This document shows, in pieces, positions 25,511 to 34,128 of a DNA stretch of 39,206 bases. A program made the position numbers and the translations under genes. Under the pieces are notes generated by a model. The model searched no databases and was not told the origin of the DNA. It saw only the letters and a program-made list of their open reading frames with translations. Location: contig CANQVH010000032.1 in assembly GCA_947627245.1 (NCBI GenBank), positions 1 to 39,206 of the forward strand, written 5' to 3'. The number at the start of each line of letters is the position of its first letter. Position 1 is the first letter of the stretch. The DNA comes from an uncultured Lachnospiraceae bacterium (GTDB taxonomy: Bacteria; Bacillota; Clostridia; Lachnospirales; Lachnospiraceae).

Positions 25511-25591
25511 TCAATTCTGATAGAGGTCTTTTTTACAGGAAACATTTATCCAGCCGCATGTATCTGAATAGAAATGTGCGACTATATCCAT
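25511..25591 (-). CDS. Possible 26-residue leader peptide or small protein
   Basis: ATG at 25591 is preceded by a strong GGAGG (9-base spacing). The frame codes MDIVAHFYSDTCGWINVSCK followed by KDLYQN, then stops at 25511. It is the first good translation start after the promoter at 25670-25698. Two cysteines and an aromatic-rich body are all that can be said. Confidence 0.35.
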   Translation of the reverse strand: MDIVAHFYSDTCGWINVSCKKDLYQN

Positions 25592-25669
25592 TGGAATCGA
25601 CCTCCTGTCCTCTTTGTATTTCTATAGGTGTGATCTATAGGAACAACAAATGTTTTTGTTGATGGTTGT

Positions 25670-25732
25670 ATCTTATCACACAGCTTTTCATTTGTCAACA
25701 CTATTTTTCATTTTTTGTAAAAATATTTTTAC
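25670..25732 (-). promoter_or_regulatory. Strong promoter with upstream 16-bp palindrome
   Basis: Minus-strand TTGACA (25693-25698), 17 bases, TAAGAT (25670-25675). Ahead of the -35, at 25717-25732, lies the perfect palindrome GTAAAAATATTTTTAC, a likely protein-binding site. The expected transcript starts near 25663, has inverted repeats in its leader (around 25624-25662) and would end at the terminator 25241-25267, about 420 bases. Confidence 0.7.
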
Positions 25733-25812
25733 TGTAATTGCCATTATTGTTTGTTGATTATTAATTTACTGAATAATGCATAAAATTCAGATTATTTATC
25801 CAGTAAAAACAT

Positions 25813-27699
25813 TTATCGACAATTCCGGCAGCGGTAGCTGGAATATTCCCCGAGATCCGTCACCACGATGCTGTGGCTCGTCCGCCGCTCGCTGACCGGA
25901 AGCATCTGCATGTAATCTCCATATAGCCATTTCAGATACTTGTCGTATTCCTTCGGCACGGGGAACTGATATCCCTCGAAGTCCACGTAAACCGCTTCGT
26001 CAAGCCATGCCTTTGGGAAGGGTCCCCGCTTCAGGTTGCGGCCCATTCCGTCGTACAGGTATTCGCTCTTCCTGTGCTGGAAGAACCGCAGCATCCTCTC
26101 CTGAAACCACTCCGCCCACGACATCGGGACAAGCTGTTTCAAATGGTTGAGCACCGCGCACACATGAGGATGCTTTCCGCCGCTTACGATATCCGTATTG
26201 CCCCACTTGCGGAACACAAGCGTGCGTCCCAGAATCGTCGCGTAGAGATGCACCTTTTGCGACCACTTATGGTTGGCGGTCTTGTCATGCGCTAAGATAT
26301 CAAAGAAAACTCCGTTGTGCATGTTCAGAAATTTCGCGGTGAACAGCGTCGAGAACATGGTATTGTTGATGCGCAGCTTCGCGAACGCGTTGTGGTTGCC
26401 CTTCTCCGTCGAGGGAATCTGCAGGAAAATATTGTCCGGGACCTCCTCCTGCACGATCTGCATAAAGCGGTCGTAATCTTCACGGAGCATCATCACGTCT
26501 GCGTCGTCATCCCACGGAATGAATCCGTGATGGCGGATCGCTCCGAGCAGCGTCCCTCCCGCCAGGAAGTATTTGATCCCGTGTTTTTTGCATATCCGGT
26601 CGATCTCCAGAAGGTAGCCGAGCAGAAGCTCCTGAACCGCCGTCAGTTTCCCCAGATACGTATTGTCGAAAATGAAGATACCCTCCTGCTCCTGCATGCT
26701 CTTGATGAGCATGATCAGCCCGTCCTCCAGCGTGACCTTGGGAAGACCCCTGGGAACACCCTTGGGGGTGGGCAAAGTCCTGATGATGAGCTGGGAATTC
26801 ATCAGAATCCCCGTATCTTCCTCTTTCTCTTTGTTCCACCGCAGCCCGATCCGGCATTGATCCGGAAAATTCCGGTACAGCATCGTAACCATCTCGCTCA
26901 TGGATGCGTCCGCTTCTTTTCCGACAATGTTGAAGATCTTGCTGGCCGGGCAGGCGCCCAGCATGAAATGCATCGCGGTCAGCACGTCGTGGATGCTGAC
27001 ATAGGAGCTCTGCTCTGCGCTGAAATCCAGCGTGTCGGCCCGGCCCTCCGCGACCGTGCGCGCCAGACGGTACGCGCCGTGCTCCATCACGTCGATATAT
27101 GCGCCGAGAATCAGCCCGGTGCGCAGAATATAGTATTTGACGCCGGCCTCCCGCGCGCAGCTTACCACGATACTTTCCAGCGTCTGCAGAAAATACTGCG
27201 CTTCATATCCGGCCGCGCACGGATTTGTCTCCCCGGCCTCATATTCGGACGCCGCAAACCCGTGGGGCAGACGCCCGTACACCCTGCCGTCGGACAGAAG
27301 AAGGATCTTTTCACATGCGTTTCCGATCGCCGTCCGCACAACATCCAGATAGCGCGTCAGAAAGTCTATCTCCTCCTCCGCAGTAAAAGAGATCTCCTTA
27401 CAGCAGAATCCCGGCAGAATGACATAGTTCGCCTCCTCCGGCGCAAAACGAGGTCCCGCGCAATGCTTGAGCTCTCCGTCCAGCGACATGCGCTCCACGC
27501 TTATTCCCGCCTTGCAGTTATCGTTCCACGCCTCAAAGGACCATGCCACCGCATCGCTCAGGGAATCCTTCCCGCCGATCAGCAGGACCTTTTTCCCCTT
27601 GATCTGATCTACGGTCACAAGCTCGGATCTGATAGCTGCCTGCGCCCAGTCCAGTTGAAACTCATTCAGCCGGTCTCGCAGCAACTTCTTTTTTGCCAT
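25813..27699 (-). CDS. Degenerate SDR domain fused to a LicD-family phosphotransferase
   Basis: A 628-residue protein. Residues about 34-330 follow the fold of extended SDR epimerases (LLIGG strand, LLLSDGRVYG, ILRTGLILGAY, VSIHDVLTAMHFML). The Gly-rich NAD motif is broken and the YxxxK motif is missing (Tyr165 is followed by no Lys at +4), so redox catalysis is doubtful. Residues 352-628 are LicD: IDRICKKHGIKYFLAGGTLL, then HHGFIPWDDDADV with the metal-binding Asp cluster. LicD enzymes attach phosphocholine or related phosphodiester groups, or ribitol phosphate, to surface glycans. AGGCGGAG precedes the ATG. It is 24 bases after another degenerate SDR gene. Confidence 0.88.
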   Translation of the reverse strand: MAKKKLLRDRLNEFQLDWAQAAIRSELVTVDQIKGKKVLLIGGKDSLSDAVAWSFEAWNDNCKAGISVERMSLDGELKHCAGPRFAPEEANYVILPGFCCKEISFTAEEEIDFLTRYLDVVRTAIGNACEKILLLSDGRVYGRLPHGFAASEYEAGETNPCAAGYEAQYFLQTLESIVVSCAREAGVKYYILRTGLILGAYIDVMEHGAYRLARTVAEGRADTLDFSAEQSSYVSIHDVLTAMHFMLGACPASKIFNIVGKEADASMSEMVTMLYRNFPDQCRIGLRWNKEKEEDTGILMNSQLIIRTLPTPKGVPRGLPKVTLEDGLIMLIKSMQEQEGIFIFDNTYLGKLTAVQELLLGYLLEIDRICKKHGIKYFLAGGTLLGAIRHHGFIPWDDDADVMMLREDYDRFMQIVQEEVPDNIFLQIPSTEKGNHNAFAKLRINNTMFSTLFTAKFLNMHNGVFFDILAHDKTANHKWSQKVHLYATILGRTLVFRKWGNTDIVSGGKHPHVCAVLNHLKQLVPMSWAEWFQERMLRFFQHRKSEYLYDGMGRNLKRGPFPKAWLDEAVYVDFEGYQFPVPKEYDKYLKWLYGDYMQMLPVSERRTSHSIVVTDLGEYSSYRCRNCR

Positions 27700-27723
27700 T
27701 TTGTCTCCGCCTTTCTTTTTCTG

Positions 27724-28476
27724 TCACAGACTTTTTATCTTTGTCAGCTCTTCCACCACGATATTGGGCGACAGCGGCGATAGCTTTTCCGCCTTCCCGG
27801 GTATCTGTCGGGGACCCGGAATGTTGTACGGCTCTCCCGCCGTGCCGAAGATCAGCACCCGCAAAAGGCTTCCCGCCATATCGGGTATACCGTCCAAAGA
27901 ATCTCCGTCTCCCTGCAGCGGGCTTTGGATCCGCGCAACGCGGATGTTGATCCCGTCCTCCCGCGCCAGACGTCCGCACAGATGCTCCGCCACTCTCAGC
28001 GACTGGGCTTCCTGGAAATCCTCGTCGGTGTGGCACAGATAGCCGATCTCATCTTCACGGACCGAATGCGGCTCTCCGAACAGCTTACCATAGACCGTGC
28101 TGTCCGACACGAAGGCCACGGCTGCCGGCTTCGCACCTCGGATGCCCTGAAGCGTATCGGTCAGCGTCCGGAACTCCATCCAGCTTCCGAGGTATTCTCC
28201 CTTTCCTTTTTTTTCTCTGATCCACGAATATTTCTGCGTTTCCCGCTTTTGCGCCTGCTTCGGCGCGGCCGCCGCGGTTCCCATCAGTATCACGTAATCC
28301 TCCGGCGCGATCTCTCCCTGCGCCGAAACCTCAAACCGGGCTTCCGTCTGCCGGCTCATCTTTTTCAGTTCTTCCATAAGGGACGTTTTTATCTCTGACT
28401 CACGGCCCAGCACCAGAATGCGCCGTCCCTGAAGACGGTCGAGAACATCCTGTCCGCAAATCGGCTCTTCGCGCAT
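27724..28476 (-). CDS. Degenerate SDR-like protein
   Basis: A 250-residue protein similar in layout to the N-terminal half of its downstream neighbour: RILVLGRESEIK in place of the Gly-rich nucleotide loop, then AFVSDSTVYGKLFGE, RVAEHLCGRLARE and INIRVARIQSPLQGD. The YxxxK motif is lacking. It probably descends from the same SDR gene by duplication and may serve as a structural or binding partner, not as an oxidoreductase. GGAGGAGTG stands before the ATG at 28476. It is the first gene behind the promoter at 28536-28564. Confidence 0.75.
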   Translation of the reverse strand: MREEPICGQDVLDRLQGRRILVLGRESEIKTSLMEELKKMSRQTEARFEVSAQGEIAPEDYVILMGTAAAAPKQAQKRETQKYSWIREKKGKGEYLGSWMEFRTLTDTLQGIRGAKPAAVAFVSDSTVYGKLFGEPHSVREDEIGYLCHTDEDFQEAQSLRVAEHLCGRLAREDGINIRVARIQSPLQGDGDSLDGIPDMAGSLLRVLIFGTAGEPYNIPGPRQIPGKAEKLSPLSPNIVVEELTKIKSL

Positions 28477-28535
28477 AACGCACTCCTCCGTTCTAATATG
28501 GTTGTGTCCTTATCAATCAGGCAATATTGTAAAAC

Positions 28536-28564
28536 AGTGTATCATATCTGTTTTTCCTTGTCAA
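28536..28564 (-). promoter_or_regulatory. Promoter of the SDR / LicD operon
   Basis: Minus-strand TTGACA (28559-28564), 17 bases, TACACT (28536-28541), 60 bases before the SDR start. The opposite strand leads into the sulfation genes: a doubled GGTATA word lies on the plus strand at about 28640-28660, with no clear -35/-10 pair for cysD. Confidence 0.8.
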
Positions 28565-28701
28565 AAATAACCTTTTTTTATTTACATACTTTTGAAAAAA
28601 TGTTATGCTAAAGGAAATTTTCTTTTTTGCATCACAATCTATCGGTATACTGGTATATCTTTATGATGCAATCAACACTGGATAAGGAGTTTGTGACGAC
28701 A

Positions 28702-29595
28702 ATGACTCATCTCGACAAATTAGAAGCAGAAGCGATCTATATCATGCGTGAAGTTGCGGCCGAGTGCGAAAAGCCGGTCATGCTCTATTCGATCGGCAAA
28801 GACTCCTCCGTCATGCTGCGTCTCGCGCTGAAGGCGTTCTATCCGGAGAAGCCGCCTTTCCCCTTTCTCCACGTAAATACCACATGGAAATTCCGGGAAA
28901 TGATCGAATTCCGGGATCAGATCGCAAAGAAATACGGCATCACCATGCTCGAATACATCAATCAGGACGGCGTCGCTCAGGGCATCAATCCGTTCGATCA
29001 CGGCGCGGCCTATACGGATATCATGAAGACGCAGGCGCTGAAACAGGCGCTTGACAAATACGGTTTCACTGCCGCGTTCGGCGGCGGAAGACGGGACGAG
29101 GAAAAGTCCCGCGCCAAGGAGCGCATCTTCTCCTTCCGCAACGCGAGCCACGCATGGGATCCCAAGAATCAGCGCCCGGAGATGTGGAAGCTCTACAATA
29201 CCCAGATCCATCAGGGCGAGGAAATCCGCGTCTTCCCGCTGTCCAACTGGACCGAGGCCGATATCTGGCAGTACATCCGTCAGGAGCAGATCGAGATCGT
29301 TCCTCTGTACTTTGCCAAGGAACGCCCCTTCGTCCGGCGGAACGGCAATATCATCATGGTCGACGACGACCGCATGCGCCTGAAGGAAGGCGAAGTCATT
29401 GAGCACGGCATGATCCGTTTCCGGACGCTCGGCTGCTATCCGCTGACCGGCGGCATCGAAAGCACGGCCGACACGCTTGACGCGATCGTCGAGGAAACGC
29501 TCGGCGCGGTCTCCTCGGAGCGGACAAGCCGCGTGATCGACAGCGACGGCGGAAGCGCCAGTATGGAAAAGAGAAAGAAGGAGGGCTATTTTTAA
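28702..29595 (+). CDS. cysD: Sulfate adenylyltransferase subunit 2
   Basis: 297 residues from the ATG at 28702 ([20 protein letters not shown]), near the 302 of E. coli CysD. Upstream in-frame starts exist, but the family begins here; AAGGAG lies 12 bases ahead, a long spacing, and a GTG at 28693 is an alternative. CysD is the catalytic PP-loop subunit of ATP sulfurylase, which makes adenosine 5'-phosphosulfate from ATP and sulfate. The PP-loop is [34 protein letters not shown] and [11 protein letters not shown] are textbook CysD. Two bases separate its stop from cysNC. No reductase genes (cysH, cysI, cysJ) lie nearby. Confidence 0.96.
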   Translation: MTHLDKLEAEAIYIMREVAAECEKPVMLYSIGKDSSVMLRLALKAFYPEKPPFPFLHVNTTWKFREMIEFRDQIAKKYGITMLEYINQDGVAQGINPFDHGAAYTDIMKTQALKQALDKYGFTAAFGGGRRDEEKSRAKERIFSFRNASHAWDPKNQRPEMWKLYNTQIHQGEEIRVFPLSNWTEADIWQYIRQEQIEIVPLYFAKERPFVRRNGNIIMVDDDRMRLKEGEVIEHGMIRFRTLGCYPLTGGIESTADTLDAIVEETLGAVSSERTSRVIDSDGGSASMEKRKKEGYF

Positions 29596-29597
29596 TC

Positions 29598-31457
29598 ATG
29601 AACAGTCTTCTTAAATTTATTACCTGCGGCAGTGTGGACGACGGAAAATCCACGCTGATCGGACATCTGCTCTACGATGCGAAGCTTCTCTTCGCCGATC
29701 AGGAGCAGGCATTGTATCTTGACAGCAAGGTGGGCTCCCGCGGCGGCGCCATCGATTATTCCCTTCTGCTTGACGGACTGATGGCCGAGCGCGAGCAGGG
29801 CATCACGATCGATGTGGCGTACCGCTATTTCACGACGGAAAAGCGTTCTTTCATCGTCGCCGATACGCCGGGACACGAGGAGTATACGCGAAATATGGCG
29901 GTAGGCGCTTCCTTCGCGGATCTCGCTGTGATCCTTGTGGACGCCACGCACGGCGTTCTCGTACAGACACGGCGCCACACGCGCATCTGCTCCATGATGG
30001 GGATCCGGCACTTCGTCTTTGCCGTCAACAAGATGGATCTGATCAACTACGACGAGAGCCGTTTCGAGAAGATTTCCCGGGACATCCGCCGCATGATGTC
30101 GGAGCACGATTTTGAGACCATGAAGATCCTTCCCGTCTCCGCGACGGAAGGCGACAATATCACACAGAAGTCCAGCCACATGCTGTGGTACAGAGGCGTC
30201 TCCCTGCTGACCTACCTTGAGAACATCGACATCCATGAAGCGGAAGACGACGCGGGCTTTGCGATGCCCGTACAGAGAGTCTGCCGTCCGGACCGCACGT
30301 TCCGCGGTTTTCAGGGGCAGATCGAGTCCGGCGCTTTGAAGGTCGGGGATGAGATCACGACGCTCCCCTCCAACGAAAAAGCGATTGTCAGCCGAATCAT
30401 CGACGCCGGGAAGGACGTCGACTCCTCCGAGCGCGGCCACGCGGTCACGATCTCTCTCGACCGCGAAGTGGACGTCTCCAGAGGCTGCGTGCTCGTGAAG
30501 GATTACCATCCCTACGTCGGTACTCTTTTCACCGCGCGTCTTCTGTGGATGGACGACAACGCCCTCATCGCAGGGAAGAACTACTATCTGAAGCTCGGCA
30601 CGCGCCTGATCCCCGCCATCGTGATGAACATCAATCACAAGATCGATGTGAACACCGGCAACGAGATCCCGGCGGACGCCACCTTCAAGAATGAGATCGT
30701 AGAATGCGATCTTTCCGTCTCGGACAAGATCGTCTTTGATAAATTTGCCGGCAATCAGGCGCTCGGTTCGCTGATCCTGATCGACCGTGTCACAAATATG
30801 ACGTCGGCCTGCGGCGTTGTCCTGCGCAGCATTCAGCGCTCGAACAATCTGACGTGGCAGAAGCTCGACGTTACGAGAGAGTTCCGCGCCGCCCAGAAGG
30901 GGCAGACCCCCTTCACCGTCTGGATGACCGGACTGTCCGGCGCAGGAAAATCCGTCGTATCCAACGAGCTCGAGAAGCGTCTCGTCTCCCTCGGCATGCA
31001 TACAATGCTTCTGGATGGCGATAATATCCGTATGGGCCTGAACCGAAACCTCGGCTTCAAGGAATCGGACCGCATCGAAAACATTCGCCGTATCGCCGAG
31101 GTATCCAAGCTGATGAACGACGCGGGGCTGATCGTTATCACCGCGTTTATCTCTCCGTACGCCCGTGACCGGCAGATTGCGAAGGATATTATCGGCTCGG
31201 ATTCCTTTGTGGAGGTCTATGTGAGCACGCCGCTGGAGGAATGCGAACGGCGCGACATCAAAGGTCTTTATATGAAAGCGCGCAGGGGCGAGATCTCGGA
31301 TTTCACGGGAATCTCAAGTCCTTATGAGGTTCCGCAGCACGCGGACATTTCCATCGATACGACTTCTCTGGATCCGGAGAAATGTGTTGACCGCATCTGG
31401 AGCGCGCTTATCGAGCGTTTCCCGCAACTGAAGCATTTCACGGAAGAGACGAACTGA
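29598..31457 (+). CDS. cysNC: Bifunctional sulfate adenylyltransferase subunit 1 / APS kinase
   Basis: A 619-residue CysN-CysC fusion. The GTPase part has GSVDDGKSTLIGHLL (G1), DTPGHEEYTRNM (G3) and NKMDL (G4), and drives ATP sulfurylase. The kinase part begins near residue 435 with WMTGLSGAGKS, and has DGDNIRMGLNRNLGF and ITAFISPYARDR; it phosphorylates APS to PAPS. Making PAPS in the same chain channels sulfate toward sulfotransferases or PAPS reductase. GGAGGG at the end of cysD serves as its ribosome binding site. Only 19 bases separate it from the first sulfotransferase gene, which favours the sulfotransferase fate. Confidence 0.96.
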   Translation: MNSLLKFITCGSVDDGKSTLIGHLLYDAKLLFADQEQALYLDSKVGSRGGAIDYSLLLDGLMAEREQGITIDVAYRYFTTEKRSFIVADTPGHEEYTRNMAVGASFADLAVILVDATHGVLVQTRRHTRICSMMGIRHFVFAVNKMDLINYDESRFEKISRDIRRMMSEHDFETMKILPVSATEGDNITQKSSHMLWYRGVSLLTYLENIDIHEAEDDAGFAMPVQRVCRPDRTFRGFQGQIESGALKVGDEITTLPSNEKAIVSRIIDAGKDVDSSERGHAVTISLDREVDVSRGCVLVKDYHPYVGTLFTARLLWMDDNALIAGKNYYLKLGTRLIPAIVMNINHKIDVNTGNEIPADATFKNEIVECDLSVSDKIVFDKFAGNQALGSLILIDRVTNMTSACGVVLRSIQRSNNLTWQKLDVTREFRAAQKGQTPFTVWMTGLSGAGKSVVSNELEKRLVSLGMHTMLLDGDNIRMGLNRNLGFKESDRIENIRRIAEVSKLMNDAGLIVITAFISPYARDRQIAKDIIGSDSFVEVYVSTPLEECERRDIKGLYMKARRGEISDFTGISSPYEVPQHADISIDTTSLDPEKCVDRIWSALIERFPQLKHFTEETN

Positions 31458-31476
31458 CATTTTACAGGAGGATAAC

Positions 31477-32688
31477 ATGGCGACCGTTTATCTGCACATC
31501 GGTCCCCCGAAGACCGGAACGACCGCAATCCAGAATTTTTTAGAAAAGAACAAAGAGGCGCTGGAGAAAAACGGCGCCTGTTTCCCTGATTTCAACTTGC
31601 GCTATATCCGACCCGATCATTATTTCAAGGTCGCATATGTCCGGAACGCGCACTTTCTCGTCAAGTCATGGAAGAGCATTCTCACCGACAAGCCGAACGC
31701 GACTTATCTGTCGGTGCTTGAGCAGCTCGGAGAGCTCGGCAAAAAATACGACAAGATCATCCTCTCGGACGAATCGCTCTGGATTTTCGGCGACAAGCAT
31801 CGGGAGGGTTGGTTCGTCCTGAAAAATGATCTCGAGAAAAAGGGCCTGAAGCTCTGCGTCATCGCCTACCTCAGACGGCAGGACAGTTTTGCCCTGTCCT
31901 ACTACCGCCAGATGGTCCGGGTCGCGATCACGGAGCTTACCTTTGACGAGTACTGGGAAACGCTCCAGAGGAAATATCCGCTGGATTATTATGCCTATAT
32001 CGAATATCTGGCCGGCGTCATCGGAAAAGAAAACGTCTTCTTCCGCGTCTTTGAAAGAGGGCAATTCCGTGGAGAGGAACACAATATTTATTCCGATTTT
32101 CTTGAGATCCTCGGTCTTTCCCTGAAGGACGGCTTTATTCTGGATAAAGAGATCTATAATACCGCTCCGGACGATTCTCTGCTCGAGCTGCGGCGCACGC
32201 TCAATCATCTTCCCAATCCGGACCGCTACAACCAACTGCTGATGAACGGCTACCGGGCGATCCTGCGGGACCGCGCGGAGGAGAGGCCCCCGAAGACCTC
32301 CTTCTTCCGCCCCGGAGAGCAGACTGCGTACCTTGAGAGCTTCTCGGAGTCCAACAGCCGCTTTGCCCGGGAATATCTCGGGAGAGAGGACGGGACGCTT
32401 TTCTACGATGAATCGGACACGGAGCTCCCGGAGTACCGGGTCATCACGGAGGATCTGCTGCGCGATACCATTCTCTACTATGCTAAGGTCGCAGAGCTCC
32501 TCGAAAAAGAAAACAACAAGCTCCGCGAGGAGTTTGAAGAGGTCCGCAAATACTCGCCGATGTATCAGTGGCATATAAAATACCAGAAGATGCGCAAATC
32601 CCTTCTGGCGTTTCTCGACCGTATCGGCCTGAAAGAACCTCTCAGACACCTTCTCGGCAGAGACCGCAAGAAGTCAAAAAAGAAATGA
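31477..32688 (+). CDS. PAPS-dependent sulfotransferase family protein (first copy)
   Basis: A 403-residue protein. The N-terminus MATVYLHIGPPKTGTTAIQN carries the 5'-phosphosulfate-binding loop PKTGTT (11-16). A second block YLRRQDSFALSYYRQ fits the 3'-phosphate-binding Arg...Ser motif. It ends in a short coiled coil (LLEKENNKLREEFEEV) and a basic tail. There is no signal peptide, so it acts in the cytoplasm on an intracellular or lipid-linked acceptor. The acceptor cannot be read from sequence. AGGAGG stands 6 bases before the ATG. It is nearly a twin of the gene at 34129 (ESNSRFAREYLGREDG is shared). Confidence 0.88.
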   Translation: MATVYLHIGPPKTGTTAIQNFLEKNKEALEKNGACFPDFNLRYIRPDHYFKVAYVRNAHFLVKSWKSILTDKPNATYLSVLEQLGELGKKYDKIILSDESLWIFGDKHREGWFVLKNDLEKKGLKLCVIAYLRRQDSFALSYYRQMVRVAITELTFDEYWETLQRKYPLDYYAYIEYLAGVIGKENVFFRVFERGQFRGEEHNIYSDFLEILGLSLKDGFILDKEIYNTAPDDSLLELRRTLNHLPNPDRYNQLLMNGYRAILRDRAEERPPKTSFFRPGEQTAYLESFSESNSRFAREYLGREDGTLFYDESDTELPEYRVITEDLLRDTILYYAKVAELLEKENNKLREEFEEVRKYSPMYQWHIKYQKMRKSLLAFLDRIGLKEPLRHLLGRDRKKSKKK

Positions 32689-32698
32689 TCGCAGACAT

Positions 32699-34018
32699 AT
32701 GAAAACACACAAACTCACTTCCGTCACCGGCAATATGCTGAAGATCGGACTTATCGGATTCGGAGGCGGCACCGCGCTGATCCCCGTTTTGGAAAAAGAG
32801 CTGGTCGGTCGCTCCAAAATCGTCTCCGAAGAGACCTTCAACCGCGACGTCACGATCGCCAGCATTACGCCCGGCGCGCTTCCCGTGGAAATCGCTGCGG
32901 GCATCGGCAAGGAAGCGGCAGGAAACGCCGGCATGATCGCCGCCGCGGCCGCTATGGCATTCCCCGGCGCGTTTTTGACGCTTCTTCTGCTCCTGTTATT
33001 TTCCGGAATGAACAGCACGCTGCGCGATTTCATCAACATTCTCGCAGCAGCAGTCTCCGTCTATATTATCGTGCTGCTTCTGCGATACGTAGCCGGCACA
33101 CTGAAGCAGTCCTCCACAGACCGCGAGAAGCTTCTTTATCTTCTCGTCATTCTTTCTGTCTTTGTGCTCTCGGCGGAAAAAAATCTTTACCGGCTCCTTG
33201 GGACGTCGCGTAAGCCTCTGTTCGCCGCTTCTTCCGTACAGATCCTCGCCGCGGCTTTCTTTGTAATCCTCTTTACAAAGGGAGAGCTTCGCAGGCTCAA
33301 GCGGACGATGCCGGCTTTGCTTCTCACTCTTGTATACTTTCTGTGCGCCGGCGACGCGCAGATTCTCCCAGCCGGCTTGGTTCCTTTTTTGACCGTATTG
33401 ATGATCGTTCTGGCCGCTCTGGGATTTTTTCAGTCTGTCCGCGAGGCTAAGGCCAAAAGCCCTTCCGGATCGGAGCAAAAGGATTGTTTCTCGGGGCTCG
33501 GCCTTCTTCGGACTATGTTCTTCTGGCTTTTGTTTTTGCTCGTTCTGTCTCTGCCCGCCATCCTGCTGACGGTCAAAAGCCTCTCCTTCATCGGGACAGG
33601 CGTCCTCTCCTCCGTCATGTCATTTGGCGGAGGCGACGCGTACCTCACCGTGGCTCAGGGACTGTTCGTCGAGAGCGGAATGATCAGCCGCGCCGATTTT
33701 TACAGCAATATCGTGACCGTGGCAAACGCCCTTCCCGGATCCATCCTCTGCAAGATCCTGACCGGCGTGGGCTACTCTCTCGGCTATCATTTGCATAATT
33801 CCGTTCCGGAGGGAATTATGATGGCCGTATGCGGCTTTGCCTGCAGCGTCGCGGCCTCCGGTTCCATTTATCTCATCGTATGGGGACTTTTTCAAAAATA
33901 CGGAGATTTGCGTATCTTCGCAACGATTCGGCATTTTATCCGGCCTATTGTATCCGGCCTGCTTTTGAATGTTGCGCTCACTCTTTTCCTCTCCGTCATC
34001 TGTCCCGTTGTTTTTTGA
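32699..34018 (+). CDS. CHR-family (ChrA-type) anion transporter
   Basis: A 439-residue membrane protein with duplicated CHR domains. The first half has IGLIGFGGGTALIPVLEKEL and ITPGALPVEIAAGIGKEAAG, the second SVMSFGGGDAYLTVAQGL and VANALPGSILCKILTG. Known CHR proteins export chromate and are thought to exchange it with sulfate or related oxyanions. Here the gene lies between two sulfotransferases and behind the PAPS genes, so sulfate uptake, or exchange of a by-product anion, is a reasonable guess. It begins 11 bases after the first sulfotransferase stop and has no clear ribosome binding site, so it is probably coupled in translation. Confidence 0.88.
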   Translation: MKTHKLTSVTGNMLKIGLIGFGGGTALIPVLEKELVGRSKIVSEETFNRDVTIASITPGALPVEIAAGIGKEAAGNAGMIAAAAAMAFPGAFLTLLLLLLFSGMNSTLRDFINILAAAVSVYIIVLLLRYVAGTLKQSSTDREKLLYLLVILSVFVLSAEKNLYRLLGTSRKPLFAASSVQILAAAFFVILFTKGELRRLKRTMPALLLTLVYFLCAGDAQILPAGLVPFLTVLMIVLAALGFFQSVREAKAKSPSGSEQKDCFSGLGLLRTMFFWLLFLLVLSLPAILLTVKSLSFIGTGVLSSVMSFGGGDAYLTVAQGLFVESGMISRADFYSNIVTVANALPGSILCKILTGVGYSLGYHLHNSVPEGIMMAVCGFACSVAASGSIYLIVWGLFQKYGDLRIFATIRHFIRPIVSGLLLNVALTLFLSVICPVVF

Positions 34019-34128
34019 AGAATATTCCGGATAAAATATAGGATCTGACGTATTTTCTTCACATTCCGTCTATATACTATCCGTATCTTTTAAAAAGGGA
34101 GTATATTTTACAGTAAGGGGAAAATTTT

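Noticed and set aside
25540-25817. AAACATTTATC repeated at 25540-25550 and 25807-25817 as ends of a small mobile element
   Set aside because: The copies are direct, short and in AT-rich DNA, and no terminal inverted repeats or target duplication go with them.
28640-28660. Tandem GGTATA before cysD as a CymR/CysB-type operator
   Set aside because: Only two short words are present and no match to a known operator consensus could be stated, so it is mentioned but not called.
29592-31001. 469-codon open frame opposite cysNC
   Set aside because: CysN-CysC is unmistakable on the plus strand; the opposite frame shows no domain.
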